From contig NZ_JAERRG010000015.1 of NCBI RefSeq assembly GCF_016741935.1, positions 124,001 through 188,000 of the forward strand: a stretch of DNA of 64,000 nt. The letters are read 5' to 3'. The notes beneath the pieces were generated by a model. That model ran no database searches, was not told where the DNA came from, and was given only the letters and a program-made list of their open reading frames with translations. This stretch comes from Streptomyces endocoffeicus (GTDB lineage Bacteria; Actinomycetota; Actinomycetes; Streptomycetales; Streptomycetaceae). Position numbers and translations under genes: made by a program. Positions 1 through 8,081 of the stretch are shown here, piece by piece (positions within the stretch are counted from its first letter, which is position 1; the number at the start of each line of letters is the position of its first letter).

Positions 1-12
1 ACGGAGGGGCCG

Positions 13-1185
13 GTGAACGCGGACGAGAACCGGCTGGCCGTGGCGGTCGTGGGCGGACTGCACGCCGACGCCCGCCGCGCCGCCGTCGAGGAGATCCTGC
101 GCACGGTGCCCGGCTCCGTGGCGCTGCACCACGATCTGTCCGCCGCCACCACCATCGACCGCGCCGTGCGCCGTACCGTGCGCGACGCCTCCGGGCCGCT
201 CGGCGAGGGCGAGGCGCCGCTGGTGAACGACTGCGCGTGCTGTGCGCTGCGCGAGGACATGGTCCCCGAGCTGCTGCGCCTGGCCACGGGCGGCGGGCAC
301 CGGCTCGCCGTGGTCGAGCTGTGGGACTCGGTCGAGCCCCAGGCCATGGCCGCCGTCATCGCGGCCGAGGGCGCGCCGCTGGAGCTGACCGGGGTGGCCA
401 CCGCGGTCGACCCGGCGCTGATGGTGCCGTATCTCGCCAATGGCGACGACCTCGCCGAGGCCGGTCTCGCCGCCGCGCCGACCGACCAGCGCACCATCGC
501 GGACACCTTCGCCCGGCAGCTGGAGTACCCCACGGTGATCGCCGTCGCCGGGGACGCGACGTCCGGGGAGCCCGTGGACGACGGCGATCTGGCCCTGCTG
601 ACCCAACTCACCCCGGGCGCACGGCGGATGCGGCTCGGCGAGGGGGCCCTGGGCCCCGTCGTGCTGCGGGGCTTCGACATCGCGGCGGCGGCCGCCCGTC
701 TCCATCCGGCGTGCGCACTGCTGCCCCAGGAGGGCGATGAGCACGGCGTGGCCACGCTCGTCTGGCGGCGTGAGCGACCCTTCCACCCGGGGCGGCTGTA
801 TGCCGCGCTGGAGGATCTGACCTGTGCCGCGGCCCGCAGCCGGGGCCGCTTCTGGCTGGCGGACCGGGGCGACACCCTGCTGTCGTGGGACGCGGCGGGC
901 GGGGCGCTGTGTGTGGAGTCGGCCGGGCCGTGGCTGGCCGCGCTGCCGGACGCGGCCTGGGAGATGGTGCCGGCCGAGCGGCGGGTGGCCGCCGCGCTGG
1001 ACTGGCACCCCGACCACGGCGACCGCTGTCAGCACCTGACCTTCACCTCGCCCGGTCTCGACCGCGATGGGCTGCTGGCCCTGCTCGACTCGTGTCTGCT
1101 GACCGACGCCGAGTACGCGGCCGGGCCGGACGCCTGGAGCCGGCTGCCGCACGCCTTTGACGAACTGCTCGACCCGGTGTCCTGA
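13..1185 (+). CDS. CobW-like metal-homeostasis protein lacking a canonical P-loop
   Basis: 390-residue member of the CobW/COG0523 group, proteins that usually bind GTP and deliver or sense zinc or other metals. The metal-binding CxCC signature is present (NDCACCALREDMVPELL, about residues 73-89) and a CobW C-terminal-like region follows. Oddly, the N-terminal GxxxxGKT nucleotide loop is replaced by GGLHADARRAAVEE (about residues 14-27), so GTP binding by the usual route is doubtful. The GTG start at 13 has ACGGAGG a few bases upstream at the very edge of the window. The gene for a zinc-independent S18 follows 42 bases downstream in the same direction, as in Zur-controlled zinc-starvation loci of Streptomyces. 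The Zur box would lie outside this window. The family call is good; the exact role is inferred. Confidence 0.8.
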   Translation: MNADENRLAVAVVGGLHADARRAAVEEILRTVPGSVALHHDLSAATTIDRAVRRTVRDASGPLGEGEAPLVNDCACCALREDMVPELLRLATGGGHRLAVVELWDSVEPQAMAAVIAAEGAPLELTGVATAVDPALMVPYLANGDDLAEAGLAAAPTDQRTIADTFARQLEYPTVIAVAGDATSGEPVDDGDLALLTQLTPGARRMRLGEGALGPVVLRGFDIAAAAARLHPACALLPQEGDEHGVATLVWRRERPFHPGRLYAALEDLTCAAARSRGRFWLADRGDTLLSWDAAGGALCVESAGPWLAALPDAAWEMVPAERRVAAALDWHPDHGDRCQHLTFTSPGLDRDGLLALLDSCLLTDAEYAAGPDAWSRLPHAFDELLDPVS

Positions 1186-1227
1186 CCGGAGCACGGACAC
1201 CGCACGCACCCCACAGACAAGGACGAG

Positions 1228-1473
1228 ATGGTGCCCCGACGCATCGACCCCACCCGCCGGGACGCCCGGCGCGACCGCGTGAACCCGCTGGACAAGGCCG
1301 GTATCACCTACATCGACTACAAGGACACCGAGCTGCTGCGGAAGTTCGTCTCCGACCGCGGCAAGATACGCAGCCGCCGGGTGACCCGGGTGACCGCGCG
1401 GCAGCAGCGCCAACTGGCCCGTGCCATCAAGAACGCGCGGGAGATGGCGCTGCTGCCCTACGGATCGCGCTAG
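1228..1473 (+). CDS. rpsR2: 30S ribosomal protein S18, zinc-independent (C-minus) paralogue
   Basis: 81-residue S18 with the family core (NPLDKAGITYIDYKDTELLRKF) and the basic RxRRVTRVTARQQRQLARAIKNAR stretch that contacts 16S rRNA. It contains no cysteine, unlike the zinc-binding S18 form, so it is the version that replaces the zinc protein when zinc is scarce. The ATG at 1228 is preceded by AAGGACGAG. Its TAG stop at 1471-1473 sits in CTAG, which is also read as the stop of the convergent transporter gene on the other strand (1470-1472). Expression with the CobW-like gene upstream is likely, probably under Zur. Confidence 0.92.
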   Translation: MVPRRIDPTRRDARRDRVNPLDKAGITYIDYKDTELLRKFVSDRGKIRSRRVTRVTARQQRQLARAIKNAREMALLPYGSR

Positions 1474-2861
1474 CGCTTCACCGGCTCGGTGCTGTCGGCC
1501 GCGGTGTTCAGATCGCGGTCGAGGGTCTCCGGGGACATCCGGGTGGCGACGAGGCTGACCGCCGTGACCAGCGACATATAGATGGCGACCGGTATCCAGG
1601 AGCCGGAGAACGCGGTGAGGAGCGCGCTGCAGAGCAGCGGGGCGACCCCGCCGCCGATCAGCGAGGAGAACTCCCGGCCCAGCGTGACGCCCGCGTAGCG
1701 GTAGCGCTTGCCGAACAGTTCGGGGAAGTAGCTCATCTGGACGCCGACCGAGCCGTGGCAGGCCAGGATGAAGCCGATGACGATGGCCACGGTGATCGCC
1801 ACGTGTGAGCCGGTGTTCAGCGCGATGAAGGTCGGGGCCGGGAGCAGCACCAGCGCGGCGACGATGGTGGAGTACACCGGGCGCCGTCCGAGGCGGTCGG
1901 AGAGCGTGCCGAAGCAGATGGCCGCGAGACCGCCGCACAGGGCCCCGATCAGCAGCACCTGGGGGACGAAGTGCTTGTCGACGCCGACGCTGGACACCAG
2001 GTAGGAGGCCATGAAGACCTGGTACGTATAGGACTGGGTGCTGATGCCGAAGTTCATGAACAGCGCCAGCAGCATGGGCTTCCGGCCGTGTTGGAAGACC
2101 TCCTTCACCGGTGAGGCGGGCCGCTCCCGTTGCTCCTTGAGCTCGGTGAAGACCGGGCTCTCGTTGAGCTTGCGGCGCAGCACCAGGGCGATCACGGTCA
2201 CGAGGAGGCTGCTGCCGAAGATCAGCCGCCAGCCCCAGCTCATCAGGGCGTCGTCGGACAGGCGTTGGGCGAGGATCCAGGCCACCGCGCCCAGGGCGGT
2301 GCCCAGCGCGGCGCCGGTCATGACGAGGGAGGACAGTCTGCCGCGGCGTCCGGGGGCGGCGGTCTCGGTGAGCAGGGTGGCGCCGCCGGACTGCTCGGCC
2401 CCGGCCCCGAAGCCCTGCCCCATACGGCAGATGAGCAGCAGGATCGGGGCGAGCAGCCCCACCTCGTTGTAGGTGGGCAGCAGTCCGATGGCGAGGGTGG
2501 AGCCGCCCATCAGGAGCAGGGTCGCCACCAGCACCCACTTGCGGCCGAGACGGTCGCCGTAGCGGGAGAAGAAGAGCCCGCCGAGCGGGCGGGCGGCGAA
2601 GCCCACGGCGTAGGTGCTGAAGCTGGCCAGGATGCCCACGGACGGTGAGGCGTTGGGGAAGAACAGGTCGCTGAAGATCAGCGCCGAGGCGGTGCCGTAG
2701 ATGACGAAGTCGTACTGCTCGAGCGCGGTGCCGATGAGACCGGCCAGGGCGGCGCGGCGTACCGCGCGGGGGTCGGCGGGTGGTTCGGCGGGGGTGGAAG
2801 GGTCGGAGGGGGAGGTGGCCGGCGACGGGGGACGCGCCGTGGCGGGGGTGTTGCTGTCCAT
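1470..2861 (-). CDS. MFS transporter, metabolite:H+ symporter (MHS) family; probable sugar-acid uptake
   Basis: 463-residue membrane protein with about 12 membrane segments and the MHS subfamily pattern: an early acidic residue in TM1 (ALEQYDFVIYGTAS), the TM2-3 loop RYGDRLGRKWVL and the second-half copy DRLGRRPVY. Residues 1-30 are a Pro/Ser/Thr-rich cytoplasmic tail. The ATG at 2861 is preceded by AAGGAGG. It is the last gene of a minus-strand group coding for fructuronate reductase-, mannonate dehydratase- and hydroxyacid dehydrogenase-like enzymes, so a hexuronate or aldonate is the likely cargo. That substrate is inferred from context only. A 115-base purine-rich spacer (2862-2976) separates it from the reductase gene. 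Confidence 0.85.
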   Translation of the reverse strand: MDSNTPATARPPSPATSPSDPSTPAEPPADPRAVRRAALAGLIGTALEQYDFVIYGTASALIFSDLFFPNASPSVGILASFSTYAVGFAARPLGGLFFSRYGDRLGRKWVLVATLLLMGGSTLAIGLLPTYNEVGLLAPILLLICRMGQGFGAGAEQSGGATLLTETAAPGRRGRLSSLVMTGAALGTALGAVAWILAQRLSDDALMSWGWRLIFGSSLLVTVIALVLRRKLNESPVFTELKEQRERPASPVKEVFQHGRKPMLLALFMNFGISTQSYTYQVFMASYLVSSVGVDKHFVPQVLLIGALCGGLAAICFGTLSDRLGRRPVYSTIVAALVLLPAPTFIALNTGSHVAITVAIVIGFILACHGSVGVQMSYFPELFGKRYRYAGVTLGREFSSLIGGGVAPLLCSALLTAFSGSWIPVAIYMSLVTAVSLVATRMSPETLDRDLNTAADSTEPVKR

Positions 2862-2976
2862 GATCCATGCCTCCTTGAACGGATCGACGCAGCGGAGCGG
2901 TGGAGGGGAGGGCAGACGAAAGGGGACGGGGGAAGTGGGGAGATGGATGGGGGAGGTGGGGAGGTAGGGGACGGGG

Positions 2977-4494
2977 TCAGCGGTGGGCGGGGGTCCGGAG
3001 AGCCCCGGCGGCGTCGGCTGCCGCGGCGGCGGGTCCGTGGCGGACGATGAGGTCGATCAACTCGGCGACCCGGGCGGCGAAGTCGGGGTGGTCTCTCAGT
3101 CCGTCGCCGAGCAGCCCGCTGTCCAGGACGGCCTCGACGAAGGACGGCCCGGAGGCGGTGGCGCTCCGCCCGGCGATGGCGGCGAGCGTCTTCCGGGCCG
3201 GGTCCGCCATCGCGGTGGCGTGGGGGCCGGGGGAGAAGCCGGGGCGCGGTGCCACGCAGCACAGATACGCGGCGATGGTGAGCGCGAGGTGGTGGGGCAT
3301 GCGTCCGGCCCGCAGGTGGAACAGGGCGGGTTCGGGGACCCGTTGGCGCAGTTTGACCGAGCCGTCGGAGCCGACCTGCCGGGTGCGGTGGCCCAGGGCG
3401 GTGTTGGCCCAGCGGTCGAAGAGCTGTCCGATGTAGTGGTCGGGGTCGATGCCGGTGGGCACGGTGAGGGTCGGCAGATAGTCGTCGTGGAGCACCGCGT
3501 GGGCGGCTTCGGCGATGAACGGCCGGGCGGTGGCGTCCGGGACGGTCGCCCGTCCGTCCAGTGCGCCGAGGTAGGCGATGAGGGAGTGGGTGCCGTTGAG
3601 CAGGCGCAGCTTCAGCAGTTCGTAGGGTTCGACGTCGTCGGTGAAGAGCGCCCCGCCGGTTTCCCAGCGGGGGCGTCCGGCGGCGAAGCGGTCCTCCATC
3701 ACCCACATGCTGAAGGGTTCGGCCGGTACCGGGACGGTGTCGTGTACGCCGAGGTGGGTGGCGACGGCTTCGCGGTAGGTGTCGGTGGTGGCGGGGACGA
3801 TGCGGTCGACCATGGAGTTGGGGAGGGCCACGGCGGATTCCAGCCAGGGCGTGAGGTCATCGCGTTCGGCCGTCGGCAGGGCCTGGGTGAATTCGTGGAC
3901 GAGCCGTCTGGTCTGGGCTCCGTTGCCGACGAGGTTGTCGCAGCTGAGCACGGTGACGGGCCGGGCGTGGGTGCGCATGCGGCGCTGGAGGCCGCGGACG
4001 ATCTGGCCGATGGTGGTCCGTGGTGGGGTATCGCCGCGCAGGTCGGCCCGGACGGCGGGGGCGTCGAGGTCGAGGCCGCCGGTGCGCGGGGAGAAGGTGT
4101 AGCCGTGTTCGGTGACGGTCAGGGTGATGACGGCCGTGGCGGGGGCCGCGAGGGCGTCGAGGAGGTCGTCGGGCTGCTCGGTGGCCACCAGGGTGCCGGT
4201 GTGCACGGCGGGGACGGTGACGCGGGTGTCGTCGGGGGAGATCTCCACGACCGCGTAGGCCATCTCCTGGTCGCGCATCGCCCGTGCCACGGTGGCCGAG
4301 TGGCTGGCCACGCCGAGGATGCCCCACGGGCCGTCGGTGTGGCGCAGGGCGGCGGCGGTGTGGACGGCCTGGTGGGCGCGGTGGAAGTTGCCGAGGCCCA
4401 GGTGGACGATGCCGGTTTCGGCGGGCGGGCGGGGGAGGGTGAGGGCGGCCGCGGGGGTGGTGGCGCGGCGGAGGCGGGGGAGGGTGTGGGGCAT
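2977..4494 (-). CDS. uxuB: Mannitol dehydrogenase-family oxidoreductase, probable fructuronate reductase (UxuB-like)
   Basis: 505-residue polyol-specific long-chain dehydrogenase. The N-terminal NAD-binding stretch GIVHLGLGNFHRAHQ (about residues 27-41) and the catalytic pattern KLRLLNGTH (Lys, Asn and His near residues 297-305), together with VALPNSMVDRI, match mannitol dehydrogenase/UxuB enzymes. The ATG at 4494 was chosen because it lies just after the stop of the upstream dehydratase gene (4500-4502); the open frame extends much further upstream only by GC bias. With mannonate dehydratase directly upstream, the likely reaction is D-fructuronate to D-mannonate with NADH. Mannitol or arabinitol dehydrogenase activity cannot be excluded. 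No KDG kinase or aldolase gene is seen here, so the pathway must finish elsewhere. Confidence 0.85.
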   Translation of the reverse strand: MPHTLPRLRRATTPAAALTLPRPPAETGIVHLGLGNFHRAHQAVHTAAALRHTDGPWGILGVASHSATVARAMRDQEMAYAVVEISPDDTRVTVPAVHTGTLVATEQPDDLLDALAAPATAVITLTVTEHGYTFSPRTGGLDLDAPAVRADLRGDTPPRTTIGQIVRGLQRRMRTHARPVTVLSCDNLVGNGAQTRRLVHEFTQALPTAERDDLTPWLESAVALPNSMVDRIVPATTDTYREAVATHLGVHDTVPVPAEPFSMWVMEDRFAAGRPRWETGGALFTDDVEPYELLKLRLLNGTHSLIAYLGALDGRATVPDATARPFIAEAAHAVLHDDYLPTLTVPTGIDPDHYIGQLFDRWANTALGHRTRQVGSDGSVKLRQRVPEPALFHLRAGRMPHHLALTIAAYLCCVAPRPGFSPGPHATAMADPARKTLAAIAGRSATASGPSFVEAVLDSGLLGDGLRDHPDFAARVAELIDLIVRHGPAAAAADAAGALRTPAHR

Positions 4495-4499
4495 CGGTG

Positions 4500-5723
4500 T
4501 CACCAGTCCGTCATCGAGCCGTCGAGCCGTCGCGCGACCGGCAGATAGGCGGGTTCGTAGGGGTGGCGGGCGGCGAGCTCCTCGTCGATCTCGACGCCGA
4601 TGCCGGGTGCGTCGCCGGGGTGGAGGTGGCCGTCGGCGTAGCACCAGGCGTGCCGGAACACCTCGTGGACCAGGGGTGCGTAGCCCATGTACTCCTGGAT
4701 GGCGAAGTTGGGGGTGGCCAGGCCGAGGTGGAGTGAGGCGCCGAGGGCGACGGGGGAGATGTCCGAGGGGCCGTGCGGTCCGAGCCGCACCTGCCAGAGG
4801 TCGGCGAGGGTGGCGATGCGCCGCAGATGGCTGATGCCGCCCGCGTGGCTCACACAGGTGCGGATGAAGTCGATCAGCTGCTCGGTGATCAGCGTCTGGC
4901 ACTCCCAGACGGTGTTGAACACCTCGCCGATGGCCAGCGGGACGGTGGTGTGGTGGCGGATGTGCCGCAGCACCTCCTGGTTCTCGGCGGGGGTGACGTC
5001 CTCCAGCCAGAAGAGGTCCGCCGGTTCCAGGGCACGGCCGAGCCGGGCGGCCTCGCCGGGGGTGAGCCGGTGGTGGGTGTCGTGGAGCAGTTTCAGCTCG
5101 GGGCCCACGTGTTCGCGTACCCGGGTGAGGACGCGGGGGATGTGGCGGAGGTAGGCGTCGGTGTCCCAGGTCTCCTCGACGGGGGCGGCGCCCCGGCCGG
5201 CCGGTTCGTATCCGGTGCCGGTCCTGCTGACGCCGTAGACCATCTCCAGGCCGGGGACGCCGCTCTGGGCCCGTACGGCGCGGAAGCCGCGGTCCCGCCG
5301 TGCCTCGATGGACTCCAGCAGCTGGGGGAGGTCCCAGCCGGTGGCGTGGGTGTAGGCGAGGATCCGGTCGCGGACCGCGCCGCCCAGCAGCTGGTAGACG
5401 GGCTGTCCGGTGGTCTTGCCCTTGATGTCCCACAGCGCGGTGTCCACCGCGCCGATGGCGGTCATGGTCACCGGTCCGCGCCGCCAGTAGGCCCCGCGGT
5501 AGAGGTACTGCCAGGTGTCCTCGATGCGGGCCGGGTCGCGGCCGATGAGGAGGGGTGCGAGGTGGTCGCGCAGATAGGAGGCGACGGCGAGTTCGCGGCC
5601 GTTGAGGGTGGCGTCGCCCCAGCCGGTGACGCCGTCCGCGGTGGTGATCTTGAGGAGGACGAAGTTGCGGCCCGGGCTGGTGACGAGGACGTCGACGGCG
5701 GTGATGGTGTCGGTCGTCGTCAC
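4500..5723 (-). CDS. manD: D-mannonate dehydratase / RspA-type acid sugar dehydratase (enolase superfamily)
   Basis: 407-residue enolase-superfamily enzyme of the ManD/RspA subgroup, which dehydrates D-mannonate (and sometimes D-gluconate) to 2-keto-3-deoxy-gluconate using Mg2+. Diagnostic stretches: YRGAYWRRGPVTMTAIGAVD (about residues 79-98), LLHDTHHRLTP with the first metal ligand, WLEDVTPAENQE, IGEVFN and LGPHGPSDISPV. Length is normal for ManD. The GTG start at 5723 overlaps the TGA stop of the upstream dehydrogenase (5720-5722) as GTGA, suggesting coupled translation. The fructuronate reductase gene follows after a 5-base gap. ManD homologues range from efficient to nearly inactive enzymes, so mannonate dehydratase activity is a family-based inference. 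Confidence 0.9.
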   Translation of the reverse strand: MTTTDTITAVDVLVTSPGRNFVLLKITTADGVTGWGDATLNGRELAVASYLRDHLAPLLIGRDPARIEDTWQYLYRGAYWRRGPVTMTAIGAVDTALWDIKGKTTGQPVYQLLGGAVRDRILAYTHATGWDLPQLLESIEARRDRGFRAVRAQSGVPGLEMVYGVSRTGTGYEPAGRGAAPVEETWDTDAYLRHIPRVLTRVREHVGPELKLLHDTHHRLTPGEAARLGRALEPADLFWLEDVTPAENQEVLRHIRHHTTVPLAIGEVFNTVWECQTLITEQLIDFIRTCVSHAGGISHLRRIATLADLWQVRLGPHGPSDISPVALGASLHLGLATPNFAIQEYMGYAPLVHEVFRHAWCYADGHLHPGDAPGIGVEIDEELAARHPYEPAYLPVARRLDGSMTDW

Positions 5724-6721
5724 GGGGCCACCGCCACCACGTTGTGGAGCGGTTCGCCCGCGGCGAGCCGGCGGATGTTGGCGGTGATGTCGGCGCTGCG
5801 GTGGACGAAGGTCTGGCGGGTGAGGCCGGAGGAGTGAGGGGTCATCAGCACGTTGTCCAGCGTGTCGAAGGGGTGCTTGCCGGGGGCGGCGGTGTGCCCG
5901 TCGGCCGGGTAGCGGTACCAGACGTCGATCGCGGCGGCGCCGATGGTGCGGTCGCTCAGCGCCTCGTACAGCGCGTCCTCGTCCACGACGGGGCCACGGC
6001 CGACGTTGACGAGGACCGCGTCCGGGCGCATCCGGGACAGTTCGGCCGCGCCGATCAGCCCGGTGGTGTCCTCGGTGAGCGGCACGGACACCACTACGAC
6101 GTCGGAGCTCTCCAGCAGGGCGTCGAGGTCCTTGACGGTCCCGGCCCACAGCAGTCCGTGGGCGGCCGCGTCCACGTCCCCGCTCCGGGTGACGGCGATG
6201 CCCCGCGCGCCGAACGCCTGGAACAGCCGCCGGCAGCGGGCCCCGATGTGCCCGAAGCCGACGAACCCCACGGTGGCGGTGGTCAGGTCCGCCGCCCACG
6301 GGGCCCGTGGGTCGTGGGCGGGGGAGTCCCAGTGCGCTTCCCGGCGCAGCGCGGTGTGCTGGCGCAGAAAGCCACGGCGCATCAGGATCGTGGCGGACAC
6401 GATGTATTCGGCGATGGCGTTCTCGTGGTGGAAGGTGTTGGCCACCTGGGTGCCCGGCGCCAGCGCGGCGATGTCGATGTTGTCCGTTCCGGCTCCGGCG
6501 GCGTGGACCAGCCGGAGCCGGGTGGCGGCCGTGGCCATGGTGGCGGTGCACCGGCCCGAGACGAGGACGTCCGCGTCCGCCATGGCGGCTTCGACCGCCT
6601 CGGTGTGCCGGGGGTCGGGCCAGTGGACGACCGTGCCGTGGGGGACGGCGGCCTCGAACTCGGCGCGCAGCGGGGCGAGATTGGGGTCGGCGACCACCAC
6701 GGTCAGGGGGTCGGCGGTCAT
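5720..6721 (-). CDS. D-2-hydroxyacid dehydrogenase, NAD(P)-binding
   Basis: 333-residue protein of the formate/glycerate/D-2-hydroxyacid dehydrogenase family. Visible parts are the substrate-domain end HAAGAGTDNID (about residues 74-84), the Rossmann signature VGFVGFGHIGARCRRLF (about residues 147-163), VNVGRGPVVDEDAL with the catalytic Arg region, and TPHSSGLT carrying the His near the C terminus. It would interconvert a 2-keto acid and a D-2-hydroxy acid. The ATG at 6721 overlaps the LacI regulator stop as ATGA. A role in sugar-acid catabolism is implied by the operon, but the substrate cannot be read from sequence. Confidence 0.85.
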   Translation of the reverse strand: MTADPLTVVVADPNLAPLRAEFEAAVPHGTVVHWPDPRHTEAVEAAMADADVLVSGRCTATMATAATRLRLVHAAGAGTDNIDIAALAPGTQVANTFHHENAIAEYIVSATILMRRGFLRQHTALRREAHWDSPAHDPRAPWAADLTTATVGFVGFGHIGARCRRLFQAFGARGIAVTRSGDVDAAAHGLLWAGTVKDLDALLESSDVVVVSVPLTEDTTGLIGAAELSRMRPDAVLVNVGRGPVVDEDALYEALSDRTIGAAAIDVWYRYPADGHTAAPGKHPFDTLDNVLMTPHSSGLTRQTFVHRSADITANIRRLAAGEPLHNVVAVAP

Positions 6722-7869
6722 GAGGCGTCCTTGGTGGCGGGGACAGCGGGGATGACGGGGACAGCGGTCGTGCCGGGCGCCGTGGCCGTGGCGGTCGTGG
6801 CGGACGCCGTGGTCGTGGCGGTCGTGGCGGACGCCGTGGTCGTGGCGGGCGTGGCGGGCCGGTGCCGTGGCGGGTGGGTGGTGGCGGGGCCGGTGGAGTC
6901 GCGCACGATGAGCTGCGTGGGCAGCCGGTGGGTGCGCGGAATCTGCCGCTCGCCCGCGAGGACCTGCCCCAGCATCTGCAGACTGAGCGCCCCGGCGCGG
7001 GCCATCGGCACGGCGACGCTGGTCAGGGACGGCTGGGACACCTCGGCGAAGGGGATGTCGTCGAACCCGATGACACTGAGGTCCCCGGGCACGCTCAGCC
7101 CCAGCGCCCGCGCGCCGGTCAGCACGCCGAACGCCATCAGGTCGTTGTGGGCGATGACGGCGGAGGCGCCCGAGGCCATGACGCTCGCGGCGGCGGCGGT
7201 GCCGCCCGCCACCGTTTCGGACTGCCAGCCCAGCAACTCCAGCTCCAGCCCGGCGCGTTCGGTCTCGGCGCGGATGAGGTCGGCGCGGTGGGCGTTGGAC
7301 CAGGAGCGCCGCATGCCCTGGACGTAGGCGATCCGCCGGTGTCCGAGGGCGGCGAGGTACTCCACGGCCTGGCGCATGCCGTGGGCGGCGTCGGCGAGTA
7401 CGCAGTCGGTGCCGGATGTTTCGCGGTTGACCAGCACGGCGGGGGTACGGCCGCAGATGTCGAGCACATCGTCCGCGTCCAGCCGGGGAGAGCACACGAC
7501 CAGGCCGTCCGCCCGCTCCCTCAGATGTGCGAGGACCTCGCGCTCACGGTCCGGGTCGAGGTCGGTGTCGGCGAGGACGACGGTCTGCCTGCGGTGCCGG
7601 CACTCGCCCTGTGCGGCCTTCACGAAGGCCCCGAAGACGGGGTTGGCGATATCGGGGACGACGAGCGCGACGGTGGCGGTCTCGGCTCGGGCCGCGGTGG
7701 TGCTCTCGGTGGTGCGCGCCACGGGTGGTTCGTACCCCAGTTCCTGCGCCACGGTGAGCACCTTGCGCAGGGTCTGGGGGCCGAGCCGGCCGGGGTCGCT
7801 GAACGCCCGGGACGCCGTGGACAGTGCGACATTGGCGCCCTTGGCGACATCGGTCAGGGTGGGGGCCAT
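6718..7869 (-). CDS. LacI/GalR-family transcriptional regulator of the sugar-acid operon
   Basis: 383 residues. The N-terminal helix-turn-helix and hinge (TLTDVAKGANVALSTASRAF, residues 4-23) are followed by a periplasmic-binding-protein-like effector domain (VALVVPDIANPVFGAF through VIGFDDIPFAEVSQPSLTSV). It is the first gene of the minus-strand operon and overlaps the next gene by ATGA, so it probably represses its own operon and is released by a uronate or aldonate. Two inverted repeats lie 60-105 bases upstream. The last ~50 residues are an Ala/Thr/Ser-rich tail encoded by a 27-base tandem repeat (6788-6857), which is not part of the usual LacI fold. Confidence 0.9.
   Translation of the reverse strand: MAPTLTDVAKGANVALSTASRAFSDPGRLGPQTLRKVLTVAQELGYEPPVARTTESTTAARAETATVALVVPDIANPVFGAFVKAAQGECRHRRQTVVLADTDLDPDREREVLAHLRERADGLVVCSPRLDADDVLDICGRTPAVLVNRETSGTDCVLADAAHGMRQAVEYLAALGHRRIAYVQGMRRSWSNAHRADLIRAETERAGLELELLGWQSETVAGGTAAAASVMASGASAVIAHNDLMAFGVLTGARALGLSVPGDLSVIGFDDIPFAEVSQPSLTSVAVPMARAGALSLQMLGQVLAGERQIPRTHRLPTQLIVRDSTGPATTHPPRHRPATPATTTASATTATTTASATTATATAPGTTAVPVIPAVPATKDAS
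6788..6857. repeat. 27-bp tandem repeat inside the LacI gene 3' end
   Basis: Two exact 27-base units (6788-6814 and 6815-6841) plus a partial third. It stays in frame and encodes the Ala/Thr/Ser repeats of the regulator's C-terminal tail. Copy number probably varies between strains. Confidence 0.8.
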
Positions 7870-7931
7870 GGCAGCCCGCTACCGGTGTGACGAGGTGGGG
7901 TGGATGAACGGCATGTGGAATGGTCTTCACC

Positions 7932-7971
7932 GTTGCGCAACCTTGTCAATGCTTGCCAAAACATTGGCAAG
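7932..7971 (-). promoter_or_regulatory. LacI-type operators and -35 element of the sugar-acid operon promoter
   Basis: Two inverted repeats occur in the leader of the LacI gene. One is the 10-base perfect palindrome GTTGCGCAAC (7932-7941), with the central CG typical of LacI-family sites. The other is CTTGCCAA (7952-7959), four bases, then TTGGCAAG (7964-7971). Between them, reading on the minus strand, lies a perfect TTGACA (7949-7944), placing the 10-base palindrome between -35 and -10. No good -10 hexamer is visible at 17 bases. Autoregulation by the LacI protein is the simplest reading. Confidence 0.65.
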
Positions 7972-8063
7972 ACCGGTCGGCGCCGAGGCTTTCCGCGGTC
8001 CGGAGCGGCCTTTCGCGGTCCGGCGCAGTCTTCCCCGGCCCAACGGGTGCACGCGTGCGCGTG

Positions 8064-8073
8064 TATGCACATA
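8064..8073 (+). promoter_or_regulatory. Short inverted repeat upstream of the CDF exporter, possible ArsR operator
   Basis: TATG-CA-CATA sits immediately before the ribosome binding region of the cation exporter; a second perfect 10-base palindrome, GCACGCGTGC, lies at 8049-8058. ArsR/SmtB sensors bind short AT-rich inverted repeats overlapping promoters, and a CzrA-like sensor is encoded next door. Linking them is inference. Confidence 0.35.
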
Positions 8074-8081
8074 ATGGTGGT

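Noticed and set aside
2900..3436. 178-codon plus-strand frame over the reductase 3' end
   Set aside because: Antisense to a conserved enzyme and partly low-complexity Gly/Arg.
4500..6551. 683-codon frame suggesting a longer mannonate dehydratase
   Set aside because: Upstream part is the shadow of the hydroxyacid dehydrogenase gene; GTG at 5723 gives the normal family length.
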